Source: Paenibacillus sinopodophylli (lineage in GTDB: Bacteria > Bacillota > Bacilli > Paenibacillales > Paenibacillaceae). From it: a DNA stretch of 64,000 bases. Positions 44,776 to 52,474 of this stretch are shown here, piece after piece. Below the pieces are notes generated by a model that saw nothing but the letters and a program-made list of their open reading frames with translations, did not search any database and had not been told where the DNA came from. The DNA lies in the NCBI RefSeq assembly GCF_005930355.1, contig NZ_VDBO01000011.1:86553-150552 (forward strand), in the 5' to 3' direction. The position numbers and the translations under genes were made by a program. Each line of letters starts with the position of its first letter. The stretch's first letter is position 1.

Positions 44776-45056
44776 ATAAGTGGTCAAAAAAAAACCGCTC
44801 TTTAAAAAGATAAGTTTTAATGCGGTACTAGAATTGCCTAGATACAGCCTTTAACACAAGACTGCATTATGAATATTAAATTAAATTTCGTAAAGGAGTC
44901 AATTCTTTTTTGTCACTATTAAATATTTAAATACATGACATGAAATGTAAAGCTTGTTTATTATTCATTCCTTTTATATTTAATGTAGTAGCTTAATTTG
45001 AAAAATAGAATTTCGATAGCAGGGCAATGGAGGGTGGATAATCGGGAGAAAAAAAG

Positions 45057-45093
45057 ATTCTATCCTTCCGATATGAGAACGAAAGGATAGAAT
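45057..45093 (-). terminator. Terminator of the AraC/lipoprotein reading frame
   Basis: ATTCTATCCTT pairs with AAGGATAGAAT with further inner pairing; AAAAAG on the left gives the U-tail. The rest of the 340-bp spacer 44776-45116 is AT-rich with no other gene or recognised site. Confidence 0.8.
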
Positions 45094-45116
45094 AGTTAAC
45101 GGGGTTTATTTTTACA

Positions 45117-46142
45117 TTATGGCTTGAAAAGCTCAACGGAATCCTTAAGTAATCCATCTGAAGCTAACACGGTATATGACCACCATTTATCATAGGGTAC
45201 TTCATGTACTTTGTTATTTTTGACTGCTTGGAGCCCTTTCCAAATGGCCGATTCTTGCATGATTTTATAGTTTTCTTCAGAGCCTGCTTCTACATCGGAT
45301 ACCATCACAATAAGGTGATCGGCATCATACTCGGGCAATACTTCTAATGAAAGCTTGTCCGTATAAACAAATTCTTTTTTTCCTTCGTCGATCTTTTGTT
45401 GAATAGCTGGAAGCGGTTTTATTCCCAGCAGATCATAAATGACATGACCGACATTCCGATTGCCGACAACCTGGAAGGAATCCTTATAGATCCAAAGAAT
45501 GGAGACCGTTTCGTCAGGTTGAACCGATTGTTGAACTTCTAATTTAGCCTTTTCTGCTTTTTCGTGATGGGTTTTAATCCATTCGTCAGCTTCAGCGGTT
45601 TTCCCCACAATGCCGGCTACCTGCTTCAGTTGATCATAAATATCTTGTCCTTGCCAAAGAAATGTAGCTGTTGGTGCAATCTTCGCAAGCTGCTCATAAA
45701 CTTCAGTATCGATGTAGTCTGCGGCTAGAATTAGATCTGGGTTTAAATCAGCGATTGCCTCATAATTGGGTGGATAGTCCCCAACGATATTAATTTTGTC
45801 CGGATAGTTGCTCAAGTAGTAATCCGGCGCTACTTCGTAAGAGGGAGCACCAATTGGCTGGACACCTAATGCGAGCAGTGGAGAGGCGGCACCCATCGCA
45901 TAAATTTTTTGCGGGTTAACCGGAATTTGACGTTCTCCAAACTTATCACTGTAGCTTTTTGTACTCGTTTCTGCAGACTCTTCCACTGCATTGGCAGTTT
46001 GTTCAGGTGAGGGAACGGTTCCCTCATTCGTAACAGTTGAATTAGCTGGCGAATTGCCTGTTGCATTACCGCAGGCCCCAAGCAGGACTGCGAAGCAAAT
46101 GAACATTACAGCAGCAATAGATGGTTTAGATGACTTAAACAT
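45117..46142 (-). CDS. Iron-siderophore-binding lipoprotein from an internal start
   Basis: A 341-residue product if translated from ATG 46142: preceding GAAGGGA, then MFKSSK, hydrophobic core and lipobox LLGAC, a Thr/Asn/Glu-rich spacer, and a class III (FecB/FhuD-like) solute-binding fold (KIYAMGAASPLLALGVQPIG, LNPDLILAADYID, VEAGSEENYKIMQESAIWKGL). The lipobox only makes sense at an N-terminus, and a Fur-boxed promoter lies directly upstream, so this is probably a real independent gene sharing frame with the AraC regulator. No permease or ATPase gene is in the window. Confidence 0.75.
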   Translation of the reverse strand: MFKSSKPSIAAVMFICFAVLLGACGNATGNSPANSTVTNEGTVPSPEQTANAVEESAETSTKSYSDKFGERQIPVNPQKIYAMGAASPLLALGVQPIGAPSYEVAPDYYLSNYPDKINIVGDYPPNYEAIADLNPDLILAADYIDTEVYEQLAKIAPTATFLWQGQDIYDQLKQVAGIVGKTAEADEWIKTHHEKAEKAKLEVQQSVQPDETVSILWIYKDSFQVVGNRNVGHVIYDLLGIKPLPAIQQKIDEGKKEFVYTDKLSLEVLPEYDADHLIVMVSDVEAGSEENYKIMQESAIWKGLQAVKNNKVHEVPYDKWWSYTVLASDGLLKDSVELFKP

Positions 46143-47099
46143 GGTTGCTTCTTCCCTTCGATGATATTTCAATTGATTATGATAACCGTTATCAATATAG
46201 CATCGAGGTAAAGCAGACACAACGACTCCATCGGAACTACTCGATGACAATTTCGGAACTGTATTACGCGTAGTATTGTCCATTCTATACTGCAAGGGCG
46301 ACATTCCAAGATGGTTCTTGAACACTCGGCTCAATGCCCGTGCATCGGAATAGCTTACTCTTTCGGCAATTTCATGCAAGCTCATGTCAGAATGACTCAG
46401 CAAGTATACAGCATGATCCATACGAATCTGTCTCAGTACACGGATAGGGCTATCCTGCAGCTTCTGGCTGAATAGCTTGTTCAAATAACGAGTGCTGCAA
46501 TTCAGCGCATCTGCTATCATTTCGATTGTAATCGGTTTATTGTAATGATCGTTCATATAACGAATAGCTTGGTCCAGTAAATTGGGTCTCATTGGAATGA
46601 TATCTTGTCGCTGCATTTGCCATAGAAGATGGTAAACAAAATGATAAAAGGTCGATTTGACATGCAGGCGTTCAAGCTGTGTCGATGCTTTCCAGGCAAG
46701 GTACATTTGTTCCATTGTACTTCGCAGTTCTGCTGGATAAATCGGAGCGTACCCATATGGCTGAAGAGGAGGATCTAATGCTTCGGCATGCTTAGGGGAG
46801 GACGAATCTCTCGTCGGATTTCGTTCCGCTCGGTACAATAGAATATAGTATTCTAGAAAATCCGATGCTTCTATGACGAGCTCCATCCCTTTGGCGCCAT
46901 GCAGCAAATAATTACTGCTTGCCCGGTGCAACTGCTCGTCCAGCCATATAACACCGCTTCCTCTAGTGATGTAAATATAACTGCTTGTCGGCAAGCGATA
47001 ACGAGTCCTTTCTCTGCTTGGTTCTATCCTTATATACCGTATATCCCGAATGGTCACATTCGCTTCATTCCAGAATCCATAATAATCATGAGTACTCAT
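45117..47099 (-). CDS. AraC regulator continuous in frame with a siderophore-binding protein (Btr-like fusion frame)
   Basis: One open frame of 660 residues. Residues ~1-105: cupin-like AraC sensing domain (YIYITRGSGVIWLDEQ). Residues ~165-272: AraC DNA-binding domain (IADALNCSTRYLNKLFSQ, IAERVSYSDARALSRVFKN, GMSPLQYR). Residues ~273-319: low-complexity linker. From Met320: lipoprotein signal peptide and an Fe-siderophore-binding domain. Bacillus Btr joins AraC and binding domains, but without a lipobox between. Here the linker DNA contains a -10/-35, a Fur box and a ribosome site, so the two halves may be separate genes whose stop codon has been lost. ATG 47099 has AAAGGAG upstream. Confidence 0.75.
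   Translation of the reverse strand: MSTHDYYGFWNEANVTIRDIRYIRIEPSRERTRYRLPTSSYIYITRGSGVIWLDEQLHRASSNYLLHGAKGMELVIEASDFLEYYILLYRAERNPTRDSSSPKHAEALDPPLQPYGYAPIYPAELRSTMEQMYLAWKASTQLERLHVKSTFYHFVYHLLWQMQRQDIIPMRPNLLDQAIRYMNDHYNKPITIEMIADALNCSTRYLNKLFSQKLQDSPIRVLRQIRMDHAVYLLSHSDMSLHEIAERVSYSDARALSRVFKNHLGMSPLQYRMDNTTRNTVPKLSSSSSDGVVVSALPRCYIDNGYHNQLKYHRREEATMFKSSKPSIAAVMFICFAVLLGACGNATGNSPANSTVTNEGTVPSPEQTANAVEESAETSTKSYSDKFGERQIPVNPQKIYAMGAASPLLALGVQPIGAPSYEVAPDYYLSNYPDKINIVGDYPPNYEAIADLNPDLILAADYIDTEVYEQLAKIAPTATFLWQGQDIYDQLKQVAGIVGKTAEADEWIKTHHEKAEKAKLEVQQSVQPDETVSILWIYKDSFQVVGNRNVGHVIYDLLGIKPLPAIQQKIDEGKKEFVYTDKLSLEVLPEYDADHLIVMVSDVEAGSEENYKIMQESAIWKGLQAVKNNKVHEVPYDKWWSYTVLASDGLLKDSVELFKP
46180..46222 (-). 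promoter_or_regulatory. Internal promoter with Fur box inside the AraC/lipoprotein frame
   Basis: On the - strand: TTGTGT (46222-46217), 17 bp, TATATT (46199-46194), overlapping TGATAACGGTTATCA (46194-46180). The last is a perfect palindrome apart from its centre and matches the Fur consensus at 12 of 14 specified positions. It lies ~40 bp before ATG 46142. Confidence 0.75.
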
Positions 47100-47256
47100 G
47101 TAGCGGGCTCCTTTCATGTTAAATGATAAATATATGAACTAAAGAGATAGGTATTTAAGTTTAAAGGGACTTTTCTACCTGTTTCATTCCGTTTTGACTG
47201 CTTATATCGTATTGGATCGGAATAATGAAGTAAAGCCCATTCGTCCCATACAGAAA

Positions 47257-47280
47257 AGGCTGCCGAGCATGTCGGCAACC
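47257..47280 (-). terminator. Terminator after the GNAT gene
   Basis: GGCTGCCGA pairs with TCGGCAACC (one mismatch) around GCATG; AAAA on the left forms the U-tail. The stem is short. Confidence 0.6.
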
Positions 47281-47307
47281 AGTGTAATTAATATCTATAC
47301 AGGTTCT

Positions 47308-47751
47308 TCATTTTACTCGTAAACGGACTACCACTTCACCATCGATTATATGTCCAGTTTTCTTAAATCCAACTTGCTCATACAAGCTTCCAGCAGCTTT
47401 ATTATCGGGTTTGAAGCTCGTAATGATTTCCGAACTGCAATCTGGTTTATTACGAATTAGTTCTATTCCTTTTAGTAATGTTGCTCTCCCCAATCCATTT
47501 CCTTGATAGTGCTTATCGATCATTAATCGAACAATCCAATAGCTCTGATCCGAAGGATCCTTACCAAACATAAAGAAACCAATCATATGGCTATCTAAGT
47601 ATACGGCTTTTGGAACGTAGGAGTTGTCAAAGCTGGCCTCAATAATGGAATACCAATTTGGAGCAACATATTGAACTTGTTCGTCATGCAGCTTGAGCTG
47701 GATACACTCTTCCCAGTTGCTTTTTGAAATATCTTTGAACGCTATTTCCAT
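47308..47751 (-). CDS. GNAT-family N-acetyltransferase
   Basis: Acetyl-CoA-dependent acetyltransferase of 147 residues. Motif A is IVRLMIDKHYQGNGLGRATL (the Q/RxxGxG/A pyrophosphate loop), and motif B is LYEQVGFKKTGHI. It resembles small polyamine/BltD-type acetyltransferases, but the acceptor cannot be read. ATG 47751, preceded by GGGAGG, is preferred over the frame start at 47787. Monocistronic. Confidence 0.85.
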   Translation of the reverse strand: MEIAFKDISKSNWEECIQLKLHDEQVQYVAPNWYSIIEASFDNSYVPKAVYLDSHMIGFFMFGKDPSDQSYWIVRLMIDKHYQGNGLGRATLLKGIELIRNKPDCSSEIITSFKPDNKAAGSLYEQVGFKKTGHIIDGEVVVRLRVK

Positions 47752-48065
47752 GCAGTTACCTCCCATGTTTTGTTGCAGGAGGATCATTTATCTAAGTAGT
47801 AAGAATCCTCCTGTTTTTAAAACCACCGAATGGCAGCATTTATCACAACGAATACTTGATTTTTGCATAGAACATCACTCCTTTCAGGTATGAAGAAGAA
47901 TACGCTTCTTAAGCTAAATTCCCATCCAATTAGACTATACGATATAACCAAATGGATTTCTGGTAAAAAATAACTATAACTGAGTGTGGCTAACTAAGCC
48001 ATCAGCACGTAAGCACCCATATAGATCCAACACTCGAGTCGCAGGCTGCTGGTCCGTCAGGGACA

Positions 48066-48197
48066 TTGCTGGTTTTGTATATTTTGACTGCGTTGATGTC
48101 GTTCGAGTGGCTGGAGGCATTATTTGTTGTTCTTTCCTTTCTTCGTATCATTGGACGAGACAAATCGGATGAAATCTCTTATGATTTTAAAGGATAG
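48066..48197 (+). CDS. Possible small membrane peptide or remnant
   Basis: In the 440-bp spacer 47788-48230, one + frame from TTG 48066 gives a hydrophobic helix (LLVLYILTALMSFEWLEAL and on to LRIIGRDKSDE) with a charged tail, ending at TAG 48195-48197. The ribosome site is poor and the frame is open further upstream to ~48008 without an ATG. It could be a short membrane protein or a decayed gene. Nothing else was recognised in this spacer. Confidence 0.2.
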   Translation: MLVLYILTALMSFEWLEALFVVLSFLRIIGRDKSDEISYDFKG

Positions 48198-48230
48198 GAA
48201 AATAAAGGAGCTATAAGGGAGTCATCCAAT

Positions 48231-50957
48231 ATGTTCGCGAAATCCCAACCTAAAACGGAAGCGAAAACCGTGTCCCAGCATGCGGAACAGCCATCAAGTC
48301 CAGTGGGACAGATGGAAACGGCAAGCGGTATTCTACTTAGCGCTCAAGAGATGATGCAGCTACAGAAAAGCTTCGGAAATAGAGCGGTACAGCGTATGAT
48401 TCAAGGTTCAATTCCAAAAAACAAGGTGCCGGATGTGAAAGAACAGCAGCCTAGCGGTCAGTCGGCTATGCCAAGCGAATCTGAGATGCAGGAAGAAGTG
48501 GGCGAGAAGGAGCTTGAAGAGGTGGAAGTGCAAGCGATGTTTCTTGATGATATCTTAGCGATGCAGCCTACTGATTCCAAGCGCTCGCGAGAAGAGATGG
48601 AACGCGACATTCGCCTTGCTCAGTCAACGGTCGATAAGGTCATTGCGAAGTGCGACAATTTAGACGAGGTCAGTGCTTATTTCCCACTGCTGCAGCTGCG
48701 GTTTGGCTTGAAGCAAATCGGATTTAAAGATTTAGGTACACCTAATGCGCAGGTCGCCATGGAAATTAATCCGAAAGGCGCCTGTTTATTTACGAATAAC
48801 AACGAATTTGAGCTGAATAAAGGTGATTCACATGGTATGCCGGATAAGCAGGACGTGAAGTTTAAGACGGGAAAAAGCACAACAGGTCATACATGGGCAA
48901 AGGAAATGATCGCTAGCCAGTTAGGGCCTAATCATCCGCAGGGCTTCGGTCCAGCAGATCAGCGGAACCTGATGCGGCATTTGCCGACCAATCGTAAAAA
49001 ACATCCAGGTCTAGAAAATCGGTACATTCGCGGACATTTGCTTAATGACAGTCTAGGCGGTCCGGGCTATGAGCAAAATTTATTTCCGATTACGGAAAGG
49101 GCTAACAAAGATCATGAGCACTTCGTTGAAAGCCAAGTGAAATCATGGGTAAACGAATCGGGCCATTTTGTTTATTATCATGTGGAAGTGAAAAATATTA
49201 GCGAAAAAATAGATAAAACGCTTACCGACGATTCTAGCAATTATGTCGATGCAGATCTGCATTGTGAAGCTTATGTGCTCTCGGTGAATGGCGGGCGTTC
49301 GAAGTTGTCCAAATATGTCAATTGCGTCATCAAGTCCAAGCATGGCGTTGTCCAAGCACCTCAGGATTTAGGAGTCGCGACAATAGCAGGAGCCGACAAT
49401 CCTGATGCGAGCCACAAAAAATTCGTCGACAACAAATGGGTCGAGTTATCGGTGACCAAAAACAAGGGAGCAAAGGGCTATGATCCGGTCATCGAAGAAG
49501 TGGCAGATGGCATTATGGAATTCTATAATGAGGTCAAAAAAATGATCGACAAGCAGCAAACGATTATTTCGACGCTCGCTCAATTGGTAGGAAAGGACTT
49601 GAAAAAGGTCACCCCGATTAATCTAGGCTTCGTGCTTAAAGCGATTATTCTAGATTCCCAAGGAGACTCGAAAGGGATAGCAGAGCTTCGCGGCTCCAAC
49701 TTCGCCAGTGTTGGAGCATGGAATCATATCACGAATGAGCTTTCCAAGAAGAAAGAGGATATTGCCGATATGTTAGACGCATTGACGCATGTAATCGATG
49801 AGTATCACAAATTGAGTGCAGCAGAGATTGAATGGCTGGGTCAACATGAGTATACATGCTACACTAAGCTTGTATTTACAAGAATGCTGGATCATTATTC
49901 GGATGTGGACAAGCGAATTCTGAATATGAAGGAAGCTATGTACACCTTAGGCTGGCAGGCTGCTCGGATCGATAATAAGAATAAGTTAATCAGTGATTTT
50001 TTTGACGCAGGGTATAAAGATTATTTGGACGGTTTCGCACGCGCAGAAAGTGGAGCCGATTGCAACAAAGATCAACTAGGTTACGAAACAGGTCATCAGG
50101 ATTATTTGGACGGTCTTGCGGCAGCGCAGGCGGCAATTGCTCCTGCATCCAACTATCAAGCTTATCTAGCAGCTTATGATGAATATAATGATGGATTGGT
50201 CAAAGCGCGGCAAGGACATGATCCTGCTAATCCAAACAAGGCGCGGGTGGCTGCGCACGACGAATATACAAACGGCAGGAAGGACGCGGACGGCGATCAG
50301 ATGAAACAGCACAATACGGCTGCCTACTTAGCTGGTTATGAGGACTATGAGGCTGGTTTGACCGATAATCAGGCAGGAAGCGATGCACAGCAGACCCATT
50401 ATGCTTACAAATGGGCGTTCGATGAATATGAAGAAGGACGGCTTGGTATATCACAACGTGGGGAAGCTGCTCCGGCTCGCGACGGACGGGCTTATGAAGC
50501 AGGCTTCAGCGATTATGAGAGTGGCTGGGTCGATGCTGAGAACGGCATGAATGGTCCGCCAGCGGGGCACAAGGCTTATCAATTAGGTTTTAACAATTAT
50601 GAGAGCGGTCTGGGGGATGCAGAAGCGAGTATTGTGAAGAGGAATACGGCGTCCGCTTATACGGCAGCCTACGACGACTACTGTGAAGGATTCGAGGATG
50701 CTCAGTCTGACAACGGTCAGAATGGCAATACCGCAGCGTACACGAATGGCTATAATGAATACTATGATGGAATGAATGACGCTAGCAATCAATTAGGCTA
50801 TCAGAATGGGAATCGGGCATACATGGAAGGATATTTAGAGTTCGAAGAGGGAGCATCAGATGCGGAAATGCGCGATGAAGCGGGTAGTGATACCGTGGCG
50901 TATATGGAGGGCTACAACAGTGTAGACTTTTCAACCAAAAAAGTAAAAACGCAATGA
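48231..50957 (+). CDS. GNRA-leader nuclease with tandem AY-GY-DY-G-DA repeats (toxin/effector-like)
   Basis: 908 residues, AAGGGAG before the ATG, no signal peptide. Residues ~36-58 carry LLSAQEMMQLQKSFGNRAVQ, the same leader as the protein at 26721-29501, with GNRA at residues 49-52 in both. Residues ~150-370 contain a DNA/RNA non-specific endonuclease-like His-Me core (ENRYIRGHLLNDSLGGPGYE, then NLFPITERANKDHEHFV). Residues ~400-590 are helical. Residues ~592-908 are about eleven and a half 26-29-residue repeats of pattern AYxxGYxDYxxGxxDA. A terminator follows. Combination of export-type leader, nuclease and repeat tail suggests a delivered effector or wall-associated nuclease; no immunity gene was recognised nearby. 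Confidence 0.7.
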   Translation: MFAKSQPKTEAKTVSQHAEQPSSPVGQMETASGILLSAQEMMQLQKSFGNRAVQRMIQGSIPKNKVPDVKEQQPSGQSAMPSESEMQEEVGEKELEEVEVQAMFLDDILAMQPTDSKRSREEMERDIRLAQSTVDKVIAKCDNLDEVSAYFPLLQLRFGLKQIGFKDLGTPNAQVAMEINPKGACLFTNNNEFELNKGDSHGMPDKQDVKFKTGKSTTGHTWAKEMIASQLGPNHPQGFGPADQRNLMRHLPTNRKKHPGLENRYIRGHLLNDSLGGPGYEQNLFPITERANKDHEHFVESQVKSWVNESGHFVYYHVEVKNISEKIDKTLTDDSSNYVDADLHCEAYVLSVNGGRSKLSKYVNCVIKSKHGVVQAPQDLGVATIAGADNPDASHKKFVDNKWVELSVTKNKGAKGYDPVIEEVADGIMEFYNEVKKMIDKQQTIISTLAQLVGKDLKKVTPINLGFVLKAIILDSQGDSKGIAELRGSNFASVGAWNHITNELSKKKEDIADMLDALTHVIDEYHKLSAAEIEWLGQHEYTCYTKLVFTRMLDHYSDVDKRILNMKEAMYTLGWQAARIDNKNKLISDFFDAGYKDYLDGFARAESGADCNKDQLGYETGHQDYLDGLAAAQAAIAPASNYQAYLAAYDEYNDGLVKARQGHDPANPNKARVAAHDEYTNGRKDADGDQMKQHNTAAYLAGYEDYEAGLTDNQAGSDAQQTHYAYKWAFDEYEEGRLGISQRGEAAPARDGRAYEAGFSDYESGWVDAENGMNGPPAGHKAYQLGFNNYESGLGDAEASIVKRNTASAYTAAYDDYCEGFEDAQSDNGQNGNTAAYTNGYNEYYDGMNDASNQLGYQNGNRAYMEGYLEFEEGASDAEMRDEAGSDTVAYMEGYNSVDFSTKKVKTQ
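50004..50930 (+). repeat. Coding repeat array, ~11.5 units of 26-29 codons
   Basis: Units open with variants of AYxxGYxDYxxGxxDA (for example AYEAGFSDYESGWVDAENG, AYTAAYDDYCEGFEDAQS, AYMEGYLEFEEGASDAE). Spacers are Asn/Gly/Gln-rich. Period varies by one to three residues and DNA identity is low, so this is an old repeat, not a recent duplication. Confidence 0.85.
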
Positions 50958-51020
50958 TGCCGCAGAGGTTTGTCTCATTACAAAGGTTGGGCAGAGGTAA
51001 AGGATTGAAATACATAGATG

Positions 51021-51058
51021 AAGCCTTCCTGGATAACTTGTTCAGGAGGGCTTTTTTT
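51021..51058 (+). terminator. Terminator after the nuclease-repeat protein
   Basis: AAGCCTTCCTG pairs with CAGGAGGGCTT (one G-T pair), followed by seven Ts. Confidence 0.9.
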
Positions 51059-51083
51059 GATGTTGTACGTGTAAAGTATGCGA

Positions 51084-51099
51084 TGTGATAAACGTCACA
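51084..51099 (+). promoter_or_regulatory. Perfect Fnr-type palindrome upstream of mobA
   Basis: TGTGATAAACGTCACA is an exact TGTGA-N6-TCACA, the Bacillus Fnr consensus. TTTAAT at 51122-51127 is a plausible -10, which puts the site centre about 42 bp before transcription start, typical for activation. Confidence 0.75.
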
Positions 51100-51173
51100 G
51101 CGGGCAAGTTAAATGAGATGATTTAATGAGAGTAGTAATATGCATAAGAATCAGAATAGGAGAAGTGATTGCG

Positions 51174-51773
51174 ATGCTTTCGGGAGTAGTCTTGGCAGGA
51201 GGAGCAAATCGTCAATTAAATGGGGAGATGAAGGCACTCCTTCCTTTTGGCGGACAACCAATGATTGCGAGGCAATTGGATCGAATGCGGGAGATATGCG
51301 ATGAACTGATTGTCGTAACCCATGATCCTACCCCTTTTTTAAATATAGTTAATCGATCTGTACGCATTATTACCGATTTTTATGTCGGTCAAGGCCCTCT
51401 TGGGGGCATGCACGCAGCTTTGTCCCTCGCAAAGCACGATTCTGTGTGGGTTGTCGGGTGTGACATGCCTTTCATATCTAGTAAAGCGGCTGAGTTATTG
51501 CTAGGAAGGAAACGCGATGGTTATGAAGCGGTCGTTCCTGTAATAGCCGGGAAACGTTATCCCTTACACGGTATCTATGATCGGACATGTGCTACATATA
51601 TTGTTCCACTTCTTGGTCAGGGGGAAACGCAGCTTTCTGCGTTGCTAAAGCATGTTTCCTTGGGAGAGCGGGATGATTCGTATTGGAACAAAAACGGTGT
51701 TGACTTGAATTTTGTAGCCAGCATAAAAAAGATGGACGATTATGAGGTCATGCAGCGGTTGGAAGTGAACTAA
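51174..51773 (+). CDS. mobA: Molybdenum cofactor guanylyltransferase
   Basis: Attaches GMP to molybdopterin-molybdenum. The N-terminal nucleotide-binding signature LAGGANRQLNGEMKALLPFGG, the VGCDMPFIS metal-site block and the 199-residue length fit MobA. The frame opens at 51126, but that ATG would precede the predicted transcription start of the Fnr-dependent promoter; ATG 51174 after AGGAGAAG is chosen. It sits next to nitrite reductase genes, though a molybdenum enzyme such as nitrate reductase is not in the window; it presumably lies elsewhere. Confidence 0.88.
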   Translation: MLSGVVLAGGANRQLNGEMKALLPFGGQPMIARQLDRMREICDELIVVTHDPTPFLNIVNRSVRIITDFYVGQGPLGGMHAALSLAKHDSVWVVGCDMPFISSKAAELLLGRKRDGYEAVVPVIAGKRYPLHGIYDRTCATYIVPLLGQGETQLSALLKHVSLGERDDSYWNKNGVDLNFVASIKKMDDYEVMQRLEVN

Positions 51774-51808
51774 TATATGCCTGAGGAAATACCCATATCG
51801 GCGGATAG

Positions 51809-51851
51809 TGTGATCTACCGCACAGCTAGAATTGGCTTGCGCTCATATACT
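51809..51851 (+). promoter_or_regulatory. Fnr-dependent promoter of the hemerythrin-nirBD operon
   Basis: TGTGATCTACCGCACA (51809-51824) matches TGTGA-N6-TCACA at 9 of 10 positions. A -10-like TATACT lies at 51846-51851, implying a start near 51858 and placing the palindrome centre at -41.5, the classic activating position. No good -35 is needed in that layout. Confidence 0.72.
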
Positions 51852-51895
51852 TATACAATAAGGTGAATTGAACTAAGTATTTGGAGGGATTTGGA

Positions 51896-52438
51896 ATGGA
51901 GGTAAATGTCTTAAACAATGGTTCAGGGCTTGCATCATCTAACCCGGCTATGATTTCCTTTGCAACCGACCGATTGAAGGAGGAGCATCAGCACTTACGA
52001 AATCAATTGAAAATGTTTGAATCGCATGCCAAGGAAGTCATTCTAATTGACGATACAGAGAAGGGCTTGCAAATCCTTCAGCAACTGAAAGGCGAACTGC
52101 CTCTCTTTATGGATGATCTGGAGCAGCATTTCGCTTGGGAGAAACAAGATTTATTCCCGTTCCTTATGTCTTATTTCAACCGAGAGCCCGTTCCTACGAT
52201 ACGGCCATCCTTATGGGTGCTCGAGAAGGACCATCAACTGAGCGTTTCCTTTATCCATTCGTTCGACGAGGCGGTAATAGATAGTCAATCGACAGCCGTC
52301 AAAAAACAGCTTTCGGAAGCAGCGGCTCATCTCGTTCAAGCTTGTCTATTATTGAATGATCATTTCACGATGGAAGAACAAGTGATTTTCCCCCTAACAG
52401 AGAAAATTTTATTGGATTTAGAATCCTTTTTTTCATAG
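51896..52438 (+). CDS. Hemerythrin-like HHE-domain protein
   Basis: A 180-residue four-helix di-iron protein. Candidate iron ligands: EEHQHLR, QHFAWEKQDLFPFL, EKDHQLS and NDHFTMEEQVIFPL. Such proteins bind O2 or NO, or repair iron-sulphur clusters under nitrosative stress, which fits its place ahead of nitrite reductase, a source of NO. The frame opens at TTG 51881, but ATG 51896, seven bases after GGAGGG, is the start. It is the first gene of the Fnr-promoter transcript, 36 bp before nirB. Confidence 0.87.
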   Translation: MEVNVLNNGSGLASSNPAMISFATDRLKEEHQHLRNQLKMFESHAKEVILIDDTEKGLQILQQLKGELPLFMDDLEQHFAWEKQDLFPFLMSYFNREPVPTIRPSLWVLEKDHQLSVSFIHSFDEAVIDSQSTAVKKQLSEAAAHLVQACLLLNDHFTMEEQVIFPLTEKILLDLESFFS

Positions 52439-52474
52439 ACGATGTACATCAGGTTTTCCGAGGAGGAACTAAAA

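Noticed and set aside
46143..46280. Possible frameshift or sequencing error joining AraC and lipoprotein
   Set aside because: Both halves are in the same frame with no shift needed, and the linker contains a coherent promoter, Fur box and ribosome site; a lost stop codon is simpler, so it is reported as a finding instead.
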